DNA from: Planctomycetales bacterium ZRK34
GTDB taxonomy: Bacteria; Planctomycetota; Phycisphaerae; Phycisphaerales; Zrk34
NCBI GenBank assembly: GCA_014873095.1
Contig: CP050848.1
Location: forward strand, 4,275,850 to 4,339,849
Length of the DNA: 64,000 nt
Direction of reading: 5' to 3'
In this document: piece by piece, positions 24,376 to 33,309 of the stretch
Numbering within the stretch: the stretch's first letter is position 1
How the letters are laid out: every line of letters starts with the position of its first letter
The notes under the pieces: model-generated
What the model was told of the DNA's origin: nothing
Database searches by the model: none
Seen by the model: the letters and a program-made list of their open reading frames with translations, nothing else
Program-made: the position numbers and the translations under genes

Positions 24376-26961
24376 TCAGGAGCGAGTGTCCCGGTCCAAC
24401 GAAAAGATCGTCAGGCCGGCATGTTGCTCCAGCTTAGCGGGTCCGATCAGGCTCGTCACGTACCCGACCGCGAAGCAGACGGCGATGCCGATCGCTGCGT
24501 AGAGGTACCAGTGAATCGGGCTGTAGAGGTTCAGCCCGACCATCGTCGCCACACCGGCGATGACCCCGACAAACGCGCCGATCCCGTTGGCCCGTTGCGT
24601 GAGAATGCCCAGGCAGAACAACCCGCCCAGCACGCCCATGAACAGCCCGATGATCCACAGGAAATTATCGAACAGCGATTTGATGTCCGGGCTGACGAAC
24701 AGCAGGCCGATCAATGTACCCACAATACCCAGCAAAAACGTGAGAATCCGCCCGGCGTTGAAGTAGCCTCGCTCGGACTTGCAGACATCAAACGGCCGCA
24801 TGAAGTCGGTGACGAGCGTGGTTGCCGTCGAGTTCATGCTCGTAGAGATCGTCGACTGCGCCGCGGCGAAGATGCCGGCGACGATGAGTCCGGCCGCCCC
24901 GATCGGCAGGCGCGTCGAGATGAACAGCGGAAAGATCTGATCGGTGTTGATCGTCGGGTCAAGCAACTGTGGGTGGGTTTTGTAGTAGACATACAGGGCG
25001 GTGCCCATGCCGAAAAACAGCAGCGATGCGGGGATCGTCAGCAGGGCGTTGGTCCAGATCGATCGAGCCGCCATCTTGCGATCGGGTGTGGTCATGTAGC
25101 GCTGCACGACGGCCTGGTCGGCGGTGTACGACGAGATGTTCTGCCCGAGGCCGCCGAGCACGACGACCCAGATCGCCATCGTCATGTAGCTGCTCGCCGA
25201 AAAGTCGAAGTTGGCCACGTGCATCTTCTGATCCTGCATCGCCACGCTGACAAATTGCCCGAAGCCGCCGTCCAGATCGAACATCACCAGCCCGAAGCAC
25301 AACATCGCTCCGCCCAGCAGCACGAAGGTTTGAATCGTGTCGGTCCACACCACAGCTTCGATGCCCCCGAGCGTGCAGTAGATGATGCTGAGCACGCCCA
25401 TGATCAAGACGCACTGGGCCGGCGTCAGCGGTGTCACCGATGCCAGCGCCAACGCCGCCAGCGACATGACGATGCCCATGCGGAAGATGTGGAACATCGT
25501 GAACAACCCGCTGCCGAACAACCGTACCGGCAGGTTGAACCGCTTATGCAGATATTCGTACGCGCTGGTGGCGTCGATGCGACGGAAAAACGGCAGAGCT
25601 ACGAACACCGCCAGCGGCGCCACGCAGGGAATCATGAAGTTGCCGACGATGTAGACCCAGTCCTGCGCGTAGGCCTTGGCGGGAATCGCCATGAACGTGA
25701 TCGAGCTGAGCATGGTGGCGAAGATCGAGCAGCCGGCCGCCCACCAGGGAATTCTCTGCCCGCCGCGGAAGTAGTCGTCGGTGCTCGTGTTCTTTCGTGC
25801 GAAGTAGACACCGACGCCGACCATCGCCAGCAGGTAGATCACGAGCACGCCGAAGTTGACCGGGCCGAAGGTCACGTTGTGTGCGATCGGGGTGATGCGC
25901 CAGGCGCTGGTGGTGCGGACGCGCGGTCGCACCTCGCCGCCGATCAGCAGCACATCGTGACCTGATTTGACCGCGATGGTCGTGACCTGGTTTTCGGGCG
26001 TCTGGCCGGCGCCGATCCATGTGTCGGTGATGGTGTGATAGGCCCAGGCGCGTTTGGGAAAGCCGGGGTGATCGTCGCGCAGGTCGTCAGCTTTGGCCAT
26101 CAGCGAGCCGTCAGCCCCGCTGAGTACGAACAGGTGCGACTGCCCGATCGCCGCGCCCGTGCCCGCCATCACGCAGGTCGGCACATCCTTGCGGGGACGC
26201 CATGTCTGTGTGCTTGGCGTGTATTCGTACACATCCGTGAGAAACGTCATGCTGTCGGCGCCGGTGCGACGCCCGCTGATCACGTACACACAGTCTTCGA
26301 AACCGTTGTTCTGCGCGAGCGTGAGGTTGAATGCCCGTGAAGGCCCCGGCCAGGGCGGTAGCTGCTGCCACGCAAAACTTCCATCCTCCGCATCGATCTT
26401 CGACAGATCCAGCGACCACAGATTTGTCATCGCCGTGTCCAGCGATGTGCCGCTTTGACCGCCCGCCAGATACACCACGTCACCGATCAGCGTCGCGGCC
26501 CCGTACGCGCATGGCCTCGGCAGGTCCGGCAGCGGTGTCTGCTTGATCTGCTGCGCTGCGGAATCCCACGTCAACAGAAAACACGAGGCGTACACCCGCT
26601 CGCTGTCAGCACCGCCCATGCAAACGATCCCGCGCGGCGTGCTGACCGCCGCGCCGTAGGCGATCGGCCGATCGAGTTTGAACCCGCTGAGCCACTTGTA
26701 CCCGTCCCCGTCGGGTGTCATCACGTAGGCGTCGTCACGCCAGACCTTGTCGTGGTCCCACACGGGCTTGGGGAAGTTCGCCCCGCCGGCGACGATCACC
26801 GCGTCATGATCGATGCCGACGAACGGCCCCGCGACGCCGAGTTCATCCGGCATCGCCGGCAGTTCGTGCCACTTGAGCATCTGCGGAACGTCGTCGGCGC
26901 GTGCTGTTGATGATGCACCGGCCAGCAGCAGGGCGGTCACAATGATTGCCAGTCGTCGCAT
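24376..26961 (-). CDS. Kelch mutarotase / sodium:solute symporter fusion
   Basis: 861 residues from the ATG at 26961 (GAGG six bases upstream; the 27141 start has no support). A signal peptide (1-22) leads to a Kelch-type beta-propeller (about 30-350; AVIVAGGANFP, GAAVSTPRGIVCMGG, VYLAGG, LLIGGE) like the N-acetylneuraminate mutarotase NanM and the cyclically permuted mutarotases. Residues 368-861 are an SSS-family Na+ symporter with about 13 hydrophobic segments (STDDYFRGGQRIPWWAAG near 393, SSYTADQAVVQRYM). The propeller would sit in the periplasm and feed anomerised sugar to the channel. Encoded next to sialic-acid lyase, so the substrate is probably N-acetylneuraminate; transport specificity is inference. 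Confidence 0.88.
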   Translation of the reverse strand: MRRLAIIVTALLLAGASSTARADDVPQMLKWHELPAMPDELGVAGPFVGIDHDAVIVAGGANFPKPVWDHDKVWRDDAYVMTPDGDGYKWLSGFKLDRPIAYGAAVSTPRGIVCMGGADSERVYASCFLLTWDSAAQQIKQTPLPDLPRPCAYGAATLIGDVVYLAGGQSGTSLDTAMTNLWSLDLSKIDAEDGSFAWQQLPPWPGPSRAFNLTLAQNNGFEDCVYVISGRRTGADSMTFLTDVYEYTPSTQTWRPRKDVPTCVMAGTGAAIGQSHLFVLSGADGSLMAKADDLRDDHPGFPKRAWAYHTITDTWIGAGQTPENQVTTIAVKSGHDVLLIGGEVRPRVRTTSAWRITPIAHNVTFGPVNFGVLVIYLLAMVGVGVYFARKNTSTDDYFRGGQRIPWWAAGCSIFATMLSSITFMAIPAKAYAQDWVYIVGNFMIPCVAPLAVFVALPFFRRIDATSAYEYLHKRFNLPVRLFGSGLFTMFHIFRMGIVMSLAALALASVTPLTPAQCVLIMGVLSIIYCTLGGIEAVVWTDTIQTFVLLGGAMLCFGLVMFDLDGGFGQFVSVAMQDQKMHVANFDFSASSYMTMAIWVVVLGGLGQNISSYTADQAVVQRYMTTPDRKMAARSIWTNALLTIPASLLFFGMGTALYVYYKTHPQLLDPTINTDQIFPLFISTRLPIGAAGLIVAGIFAAAQSTISTSMNSTATTLVTDFMRPFDVCKSERGYFNAGRILTFLLGIVGTLIGLLFVSPDIKSLFDNFLWIIGLFMGVLGGLFCLGILTQRANGIGAFVGVIAGVATMVGLNLYSPIHWYLYAAIGIAVCFAVGYVTSLIGPAKLEQHAGLTIFSLDRDTRS

Positions 26962-26989
26962 GATGTGCCTCGTCAGTCGATACGTCGTG

Positions 26990-28168
26990 TTACTTCGCCC
27001 AGCCGATGCGTGAGATGTACACGCTGGCCTCGCCGGGTTTGGCCCCGCTGCGGCCGGCGGTGATCCATGTTTCAGTCGGCGTGATGGCGCTGACGCCGAA
27101 GTTGCCGAAGCGGGCGTTGCCGACCTTCGGCATGACCACACGTTCGGTCTCGCGAATCACGCAAAGCTTCTCGGGATCGACCTCGGCCATCACCAGCGGG
27201 GCGCGATGGCGAAAGATATCGTCGTTGTCGAGCCCGCGTCGGGTGTAAACCAGGTAGAGCTTGCCGTTGTGTGTGGCCCAGTGCTGCTGCGTGTTGTAAC
27301 TGCCGAGTTCTTCGCCATCGTAGAATCGCCACAGGATCGGTTCATCGAAGTGCAGGCCATCGTCGCCGGCGGTGACGTAACCGGCCTTGTCGTTGCGGAG
27401 CGTGAGAAAGTAGCGATCGCCAAGTTTCGCCAGCGACGGCTCGCTGAACCCGCGGCCGTGGTCGATGACCAACTCGCTGCCGTGCTCGACATACGTCAGC
27501 TTTTCGCCATTGAATCGACAGCGCACCACCGTGGCGTAGTGAATCGAGTTGTTGTGCTTGCCGTAGTAGATCGGCAGCAGCACATCGCCGCCAGGCAGGT
27601 CGACGCGCTGACCGCTGCCGGAGCGGGCGTAGTGGTTGAACAAGGGATTGTCCGGCAGGGCGAGCGTGTCCCACTGACTCCACGCGCCGGTCGCCGGATC
27701 ATACACGGCATAGCTGACGGCACTGGCGCCGCCGGGCAGATCACGCCCCTGTTTGCGGTCGAGCCAGAACGTCGCGCCGGTGGCCAGCAGTTTGCCCGAG
27801 GCGGCGTGCCACTTCGGTGTGACATCGACGGGGGTTTCGACCAGGCCGTTGTCGTGGACATGCGGTTGCAGGGTGGGGCGTTCGGTCGGGCCGCGCCAGG
27901 TGACGCCCAGGTCGTCGCTGATCAGGTCGGCCAGCCCGTGGTACATGTGCGTGCCGGTGTTGTTCTGACGCTGCATGGTGATCACGACCAGCGGCGGCTT
28001 GTCGGCATCACCCGTCGGAATCGATGCCGGGCGGACCTGCATCCAGTGCGTGGTCGCGCCGGCCTCGACCACGACCGGTGTCTGCACCGTGACCGTGTAA
28101 TCTTCGGCGCATGCCGCGGCGCCGGCCGCAAACATCACCGCTGTGAATACCGCAAATGATCGAATCAA
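26990..28168 (-). CDS. Secreted sialidase-superfamily protein (TTG start)
   Basis: 392 residues from a TTG with GGAAAGGGA five bases upstream; a longer frame to 28273 would overlap the lyase gene by 71 bases. The signal peptide is LIRSFAVFTAVMFAAGAAACA. A beta-propeller follows, with one Asp-box (SDDLGVTW near 75), SEPSLAKLGDRYFLTLR near 245 and VYTRRGLDNDDIF near 325. The catalytic Tyr and Arg triad cannot be placed with confidence, so it may be a sialic-acid-binding or divergent hydrolase, such as those named neuraminidase-like. It lies between nanA and the transporter fusion with gaps of 34 and 28 bases. Confidence 0.75.
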   Translation of the reverse strand: MIRSFAVFTAVMFAAGAAACAEDYTVTVQTPVVVEAGATTHWMQVRPASIPTGDADKPPLVVITMQRQNNTGTHMYHGLADLISDDLGVTWRGPTERPTLQPHVHDNGLVETPVDVTPKWHAASGKLLATGATFWLDRKQGRDLPGGASAVSYAVYDPATGAWSQWDTLALPDNPLFNHYARSGSGQRVDLPGGDVLLPIYYGKHNNSIHYATVVRCRFNGEKLTYVEHGSELVIDHGRGFSEPSLAKLGDRYFLTLRNDKAGYVTAGDDGLHFDEPILWRFYDGEELGSYNTQQHWATHNGKLYLVYTRRGLDNDDIFRHRAPLVMAEVDPEKLCVIRETERVVMPKVGNARFGNFGVSAITPTETWITAGRSGAKPGEASVYISRIGWAK

Positions 28169-28202
28169 GGCGATCCCTTTCCGTGGTTCGTTGATCAAAG
28201 CG

Positions 28203-29126
28203 TCACGCGCCGGCGGACTGTTTCTGTATCTCGAAAAAACCCGCCGCGTCGAGGTCGGCCCGCAGTTGGTCATAACGCTCGCCTTCCACGCTCATCAATG
28301 GCGGGCGTGTCGGCCCGCAGTCGAAGCCGATCATCTTCATCATCGCCTTTTGCGCTTCGCGACCGCCGTAGGGCACGAACGCCCGAACAATGTCGATGGA
28401 CTTCGACTGCCAGCGACGCGCTTCAACGATATCACCGGCAGCGAACGCCCGCCGAACCTGGTGATACACCGGCGCCGCGAAGTTGAAGGTGCTGCCGACT
28501 GCGCCGGTGGCTCCGACAGCCATCGCCGGCAGCAGCATCTCGTCAAAACCCGAGAGCATATCAAAACGCCCGCCGTCGTATTCGATGCATGCTTGCAGTT
28601 CTTGCAGCGTCGAGGCGGTGTACTTGACGCCGGCCAGGTTTGCGATGCGCTGCGAACCGATTTTCAGAAACTCAACGACATCCGTTGTCACGCCCGTCAC
28701 TGTTGGAATGTGGTAGTAGTAAAACGGCAGTTCCGGCGCGCCGCCGGCGATGTGCGCCATCGCTTCGACCAGCGCCTCCACCGAGGCGGGTTTGAAATAG
28801 GTTGGCGTCACCGCGGAGATCGCCGAAGCGCCGATCGAACGGGCATAACTCGCCAGCTCGCGTGCTTGCGCGATCGAGTCCTGCCCGACCTGTGCGAACA
28901 CGCGCAGGCGATCGCCCGCCGCCTGGGTGTAGGCTTCGAGCACGGCTCGGCGCTCAGCGTCTGACAGCGACGGCCCTTCGCCGGTCGAGCCGGTGACATA
29001 GATGCCGGTCATGCCCGATTCGACGAGGTGGTCGGTGATGGCTGCCACGGGATCGAGGTTGATCGAGCCGTCGGCGTGCATGGGGGTGAACGTGGCGGCG
29101 ATCAGGCCGTCGGTTTTCGGAAACAT
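28203..29126 (-). CDS. nanA: N-acetylneuraminate lyase (DHDPS family)
   Basis: 307 residues from the ATG at 29126 (AGGAG six bases upstream); a longer frame to 29198 would overlap the sialidase gene. A cytosolic class I aldolase that splits N-acetylneuraminate to N-acetylmannosamine and pyruvate. GSTGEG (46-51) binds the carboxylate, Tyr138 in YYYHIP (136-141) is the proton donor and K168 in GVKYTAS forms the Schiff base. YYYHIP is the signature of the animal/Pasteurella-type lyase, not of DHDPS (YNVP). The genes around it are sialidases and a sugar symporter, so the assignment is firm, though Kdn or other 2-keto-3-deoxy acids are possible. Confidence 0.9.
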   Translation of the reverse strand: MFPKTDGLIAATFTPMHADGSINLDPVAAITDHLVESGMTGIYVTGSTGEGPSLSDAERRAVLEAYTQAAGDRLRVFAQVGQDSIAQARELASYARSIGASAISAVTPTYFKPASVEALVEAMAHIAGGAPELPFYYYHIPTVTGVTTDVVEFLKIGSQRIANLAGVKYTASTLQELQACIEYDGGRFDMLSGFDEMLLPAMAVGATGAVGSTFNFAAPVYHQVRRAFAAGDIVEARRWQSKSIDIVRAFVPYGGREAQKAMMKMIGFDCGPTRPPLMSVEGERYDQLRADLDAAGFFEIQKQSAGA

Positions 29127-29158
29127 CAGGTGCTCCTGCGACAAGAATGTCGCATCAA

Positions 29159-31423
29159 TCAAGGTGATTTCGTATTTGCGGGCGAAAGCGACAGCCACGA
29201 CAGGTCAAACGCGGCGAACTCGATGCGCGAGTATCCGTCGGCCTCATACAGACAGCCGACACGACCATCGGGCAGCTTCACGAGACATGAATAGGCGGAC
29301 GAGCCTTTGTGCAGCGTGCGCGACATCGGCCATGTTTTAGCGTCGTCGAAGCTGGCGCGCACGGTCATGTTCACCCGCTTGGATTCGCTGGCGGGGTTCG
29401 AAAAAAGGATCACGCCGGGCTGCTCGCCGTCGGGCCAGCGGTAGCGACGGATCGACGCCTGGCAGACGGGCTCGATAAGTTTCTTGTCGTGTGTGACCGG
29501 CGACCAGGTTTCACCGCCATCGTCGCTGAATGAGATCGCGCGGGCGCGATGCTTGCTGCGCCGGTAGTTCCGCATGTTCATCATGAGCCGCCCCTCGGTC
29601 AGCTCGACGACTTCGCATTCGTTAACGCCGGACGTGATCGCCTGGCTGTATCGCCACGTCTTGCCATGGTCATCGCTGTACAGCGCATGCGAACGATACG
29701 ACTCGGCTCCCTTCCAGGGCATGGTGCTGTTGTCGCAGGGAACCACAAGCCGGCCGCGGTGCGCGCCGCGTTGCAGTTGAATGCCGGCCCCGGGACCGGT
29801 GGCATACCAGCCCCAGCCTTCGGCCTTCGCCTGATCGGTGATCTGACGCGGGCGAGACCAGGTTGCGCCGTTGTCTGATGATGTGGCGACGAAGACGCGA
29901 CGTGTGTCTTGGGCGGTGCCTTCCTTGATTTTGTTTTCGTGATCGTCGCCACGGTTCCAGGTCATCAGCAGATGAATCACGCCGGTGTCGTGATCGACGA
30001 CGGGGCAGGGGTTGCCGCACGTGTTGTTTTCGTCATCCCAGATGACCTGCGGCGAGCTCCATGTTTTACCGCCGTCGACGGAGCGGCGCAGCAGCATGTC
30101 GATGTCGCCGGTGTCGCTCTTGCTGTGCTTGCGACCTTCACAGAAGGCCAGCAGTTCGCCATTGGGCGCGGCGATGATCGACGGAATGCGATACGTGTCA
30201 TAACCGCCTTCGCCGGACTTGAACACGTCGGTGCGCTGAACCTGTTGCGACTCGGCGAGCAGGGCGTCGAGCTCGGCGGGTTTGAACCGCACGGAAACCA
30301 CCGAATGCTTATTCGGGCCGGGGTTGTACTTCACGTAGGTGGTGGCGACCATCGTGCCGTCGGGCAGGCGCTCCAGGCAGCCGTATCCGCAATCAAGGCC
30401 GGCGTTGGAGTGCAACGGCTTGACGCGGTATTGACCCGGCTTGCCATCGATGATGTCTTCGTACCGGCCGATCCATCCAACGAAGTGACCGTACGTCGGG
30501 CTTTTGCGATTCACATCACGAAAGACCATCATCAGTCGGCCGTCGGGCAGGTAGCGGGGGCGGTGGCGATCGCCCATCAGCGTCGGCGGAGCTTCACGCG
30601 GGGCCGACCAGGTCTTGCCTTCATCGTCGCTGGTCATGATCAGCGAACTGTACTTGCGGGCATTTTCACGAGCGATCAGCAGAAGCTGCTTGCCATCGGG
30701 CGAGCGGATCACCGCCGGCTCGCAGGGATTGGCATCCTTGACGGCCAGAATCATGCGCTGGTCAGACCACGTCAGCCCGCCGTCGAACGTTTCGCTCTGA
30801 TAGATTTTCAGCGGGGCGCGATCTTTGTCGTTGGGGCCGCGATGGGTCCACATCATGTAATGACCCGGTTTGTCGCCGACGGGAATCACGGTGGTGGGGG
30901 CGACGATGCCGTGCATGCCGTTGGGCTTCATCGGGGTCCATGTCTTGCCGCCGTCTTCACTGATCGATTGCACGAGCGGTCCGTTGCCGGCCAGCACGAT
31001 CAGGCGAGCTTTGCCATCGGGGTCGACGAAGCGATGGATGGAAGGGCAGTTGCGTGTTCTGGTCCAGTTGTCGGGTGTGGGGATCAGGTCGGACCATGTC
31101 TTGCCGCCGTCGTCGGAGCGTTTGATCGGGCCACAGGAACCGCCGTGGTTCAGCGTCCACGTGCAGAACATCGTTTTGCCATCGGGCATCAGCAGGGTGG
31201 TGGCGTGGCCTTGATAGATGTCCGGCGTGCCGGCGGCGATGACGGTGTGACGCTGCCGCTGCTGTGAGATGTCGATCGTCGGGATCGTGATGTCTTTCGG
31301 GGCCGGTTGGCCGAGGTCGAAACTGCGTGCCGCCTCGTCGTCAGCTTTCAGGGTGGCGGTGGTGGACAGCGCCGCCGCGAGCGTCGCGATGGTCACGATT
31401 TGTTGCAGTACGTGTTTATTCAT
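29159..31423 (-). CDS. Secreted sialidase, tandem Asp-box domains (GH33)
   Basis: 754 residues with signal peptide (1-27). Two beta-propeller-like halves: residues 60-390 with Asp-boxes at 103-110, 155-162 and 265-272, and residues 400-745, a GH33 catalytic domain with YRIP (411-414, Arg412 of the triad), the acid-loop DTGDIDML (about 437-444), Asp-boxes near 448, 516, 583 and 633, NECEVVEL near 601 and a late Tyr at 711. It releases terminal sialic acid outside the cytoplasm. The N-terminal half may be a second enzyme or a binding domain. First gene of the five-gene operon, with its promoter at 31484-31512. Confidence 0.9.
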   Translation of the reverse strand: MNKHVLQQIVTIATLAAALSTTATLKADDEAARSFDLGQPAPKDITIPTIDISQQRQRHTVIAAGTPDIYQGHATTLLMPDGKTMFCTWTLNHGGSCGPIKRSDDGGKTWSDLIPTPDNWTRTRNCPSIHRFVDPDGKARLIVLAGNGPLVQSISEDGGKTWTPMKPNGMHGIVAPTTVIPVGDKPGHYMMWTHRGPNDKDRAPLKIYQSETFDGGLTWSDQRMILAVKDANPCEPAVIRSPDGKQLLLIARENARKYSSLIMTSDDEGKTWSAPREAPPTLMGDRHRPRYLPDGRLMMVFRDVNRKSPTYGHFVGWIGRYEDIIDGKPGQYRVKPLHSNAGLDCGYGCLERLPDGTMVATTYVKYNPGPNKHSVVSVRFKPAELDALLAESQQVQRTDVFKSGEGGYDTYRIPSIIAAPNGELLAFCEGRKHSKSDTGDIDMLLRRSVDGGKTWSSPQVIWDDENNTCGNPCPVVDHDTGVIHLLMTWNRGDDHENKIKEGTAQDTRRVFVATSSDNGATWSRPRQITDQAKAEGWGWYATGPGAGIQLQRGAHRGRLVVPCDNSTMPWKGAESYRSHALYSDDHGKTWRYSQAITSGVNECEVVELTEGRLMMNMRNYRRSKHRARAISFSDDGGETWSPVTHDKKLIEPVCQASIRRYRWPDGEQPGVILFSNPASESKRVNMTVRASFDDAKTWPMSRTLHKGSSAYSCLVKLPDGRVGCLYEADGYSRIEFAAFDLSWLSLSPANTKSP

Positions 31424-31483
31424 GGGGTTAAGTCGCCTGCCACGCGTGTTGAAAGATGTCGTTTGCCTCGAATTGACGCTGTG

Positions 31484-31512
31484 ATGATAGCGATGTCTAA
31501 TAAATTCTGCAA
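31484..31512 (-). promoter_or_regulatory. Promoter of the sialic-acid operon
   Basis: Minus strand: -35 TTGCAG (31507-31512), a 17-base spacer and -10 TATCAT (31484-31489), 60 bases before the sialidase ATG. The spacer and -35 contain an imperfect inverted GTCT/AGAC pair (31495-31498 and 31512-31515) that could be an operator for the divergent regulator. Confidence 0.65.
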
Positions 31513-31528
31513 GACTAAAAAATATTAC

Positions 31529-31556
31529 TTGACAAATAAAAATTAAAATCTATGCT
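31529..31556 (+). promoter_or_regulatory. Promoter of the GntR/LacI-type regulator gene
   Basis: Plus strand: perfect -35 TTGACA (31529-31534), a 16-base AT-rich spacer and -10 TATGCT (31551-31556), 33 bases before the regulator ATG. It is back to back with the operon promoter with a 16-base gap between the two -35 elements, so one bound regulator could control both. Confidence 0.75.
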
Positions 31557-31589
31557 CGGTGTTCAATCATTTCGCAAGCAGGAAGAGGC

Positions 31590-32669
31590 ATGGCCCCGCA
31601 ACAACTGACCCCCACGATTGCCGAACTCGCCCAGCGCATCGAAGCGGACATTCGAGCGCGGGGGATCAAGCCGGGCGAGCCCTACATGGGCACCGCAGAC
31701 ACGGCCCGCATGCTCGGTGTGTCGACCACGGCGGCGAACCGCGCGCTGCAGCTTCTGGCCAAGCGACACGTCATCATCCGGCGTCAGCGCAAGGGCACCT
31801 TCGTGGCCGAGCCGGTTCAAGCCGCCCATGGCGATCAGTTGCAGCGTGTGCATCTGCTGGTGCGCGAAGATTATCTGCGACGTGAAGGTCTGCTCAACGA
31901 CGGGGTGGTCATCGGCATGCAGCACGAACTGCCGGGTGTCGACATGCAATTGAATTTCATGCGGGCGCCGGATGCCGACGAACAGGTGCGGGCATTGGTG
32001 GATGAAGCGCTCGCCAGTTCGGTGCGCGAAGGCTTTCTGGCCACGCGATCCTCGTTGCAGACCCAACGCCTGCTGGCGGGGTCGGGTTTGCCGACGGTGT
32101 TGCTGGGCTCGCCTCATCCTTCGGTGGCGACGCTGCCGTGGATCGACCGCGATCATTATGACATCGGGCGATTGCTGGTCGAGCACGTGATCCAGCGCGG
32201 GGCGCAGCGGATTCTGCTGATGCAGCGCGATCGGATTCTGCCCGGCGACTTTGAACTGTACGACGGCGTGATGGACACGCTGGCGGCGTTGGGGTTCGGC
32301 GTTGATGCGTTGACGGTGCGCAATCTGCCGGACGATGCGGCAGCGATCGGCGCGGCAGTTGAATCGGTGATGCGGAAATACGAACAGCCGACGGCGGTGA
32401 TCGCGCGGAGCCGACCCATGGCCGACGCGGCGCTGGAAGCGGTCGAGGCGATGGGGCGACAGCTCGGCGAAGATGTTCAGATCACAGCCACGGATGTGTA
32501 CCTGGGCCGAGGCAGCGTCGCGCCGGGGTATCCATACACGCAGCCCGCAATCGACCCCGAAACCATCGGTCGCCACGTCGGGCGGCTGTTCGAGCAGGCG
32601 TCAGGCGGCTCCGCTGAGGGGCCGAATCACGAGGTGATTGCCGTACGGTTGAGGCTGCCGGAAGTTTGA
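31590..32669 (+). CDS. GntR-type regulator with LacI-like sensor domain
   Basis: 359 residues. An N-terminal winged helix of the GntR type (about 8-75: TADTARMLGVSTTAANRALQLLAKRHVIIRRQRKGTFV) is followed by a periplasmic-binding-like sensor (about 85-355) of the kind used by LacI and XylR. A short WIDRDHYDIGRLLVEHVIQRGAQRILL stretch is the usual hinge-subdomain pattern. It diverges from the sialic-acid operon and shares its 166-base control region, so it is almost certainly the operon's regulator, with sialic acid or N-acetylmannosamine as likely ligand. Confidence 0.87.
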   Translation: MAPQQLTPTIAELAQRIEADIRARGIKPGEPYMGTADTARMLGVSTTAANRALQLLAKRHVIIRRQRKGTFVAEPVQAAHGDQLQRVHLLVREDYLRREGLLNDGVVIGMQHELPGVDMQLNFMRAPDADEQVRALVDEALASSVREGFLATRSSLQTQRLLAGSGLPTVLLGSPHPSVATLPWIDRDHYDIGRLLVEHVIQRGAQRILLMQRDRILPGDFELYDGVMDTLAALGFGVDALTVRNLPDDAAAIGAAVESVMRKYEQPTAVIARSRPMADAALEAVEAMGRQLGEDVQITATDVYLGRGSVAPGYPYTQPAIDPETIGRHVGRLFEQASGGSAEGPNHEVIAVRLRLPEV

Positions 32670-32775
32670 TCATTTTCTTAAGCGGTTTTGTGGCAGAGGT
32701 TTGGGGAGTGAAATATCCGGCTGAAAGATTTGCCCGGTACGTGGTATATACCCCTGTAGAGGTCTCGGAAGGATC

Positions 32776-33309
32776 ATGAGCACGCAGGACCAACTCGAAC
32801 AATTCGTGGCGGATCTGACCGGCTGTCAGGACAGCCTGTTTGCCTTCATTCTGTCGCAGCTTCCGCAGCCGCACCAGGCTCGCGATGTGCTGCAGGAAAC
32901 GAACCTGGTGTTGTGGCGCAAGCGGGAAGAGTTCGAGCCGGGCACGAATTTTCAGGCATGGGCGATGTCGATCGCGCAGTTTCAGGTGCGGGCGGCCTGG
33001 CGAGACATGCGACGCGAGTCGGGGCGACTGATGTTTGACGATGCGATGCTCGGCGTGATCAGCGCCTCGGTCGGCGAGCGGATGGATTCATTCGCCCAGT
33101 ACCGCGATGCGTTGCGGTCGTGCATCTCGAAGCTCAGCGACGACCAGCGTGAGATCATCCGCAAGCGGTATGAGTCCGGCGGGTCGGTGCAGTCCATCGC
33201 CCAGACGCTGGGTCGCTCCGCGAATGCGGTTTCGATCACGCTGCACCGCGTGCGGAAGGTTTTATCGGATTGCGTACGCCGCACGATGAAAGGACCGGCA
33301 GCTTCATGA
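32776..33309 (+). CDS. ECF-type RNA polymerase sigma factor
   Basis: 177 residues. The sequence has sigma region 2 (VLQETNLVLWRKREEFEPGTNFQAWAMSIAQFQVRAAWRDM, about 36-77) and region 4 (LSDDQREIIRKRYESGGSVQSIAQTLGRSANAVSITLHRVRKVL, about 119-162), with no region 3, as in ECF factors. The QETNLVLWRK and W-R-M pattern belongs to the Rhodopirellula/Verrucomicrobium group abundant in planctomycetes. Its stop overlaps the ATG of the next gene, a transmembrane FecR-type protein, which is the expected anti-sigma partner. Upstream sequence shows TATATA at 32753 but no convincing -35. Confidence 0.9.
   Translation: MSTQDQLEQFVADLTGCQDSLFAFILSQLPQPHQARDVLQETNLVLWRKREEFEPGTNFQAWAMSIAQFQVRAAWRDMRRESGRLMFDDAMLGVISASVGERMDSFAQYRDALRSCISKLSDDQREIIRKRYESGGSVQSIAQTLGRSANAVSITLHRVRKVLSDCVRRTMKGPAAS

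Noticed and set aside
32720..32775. ECF-type autoregulated promoter before the sigma factor
   Set aside because: TATATA at 32753 stands out, but there is no matching -35 hexamer and no typical ECF GGAAC/CGTC pair, so no promoter is called.
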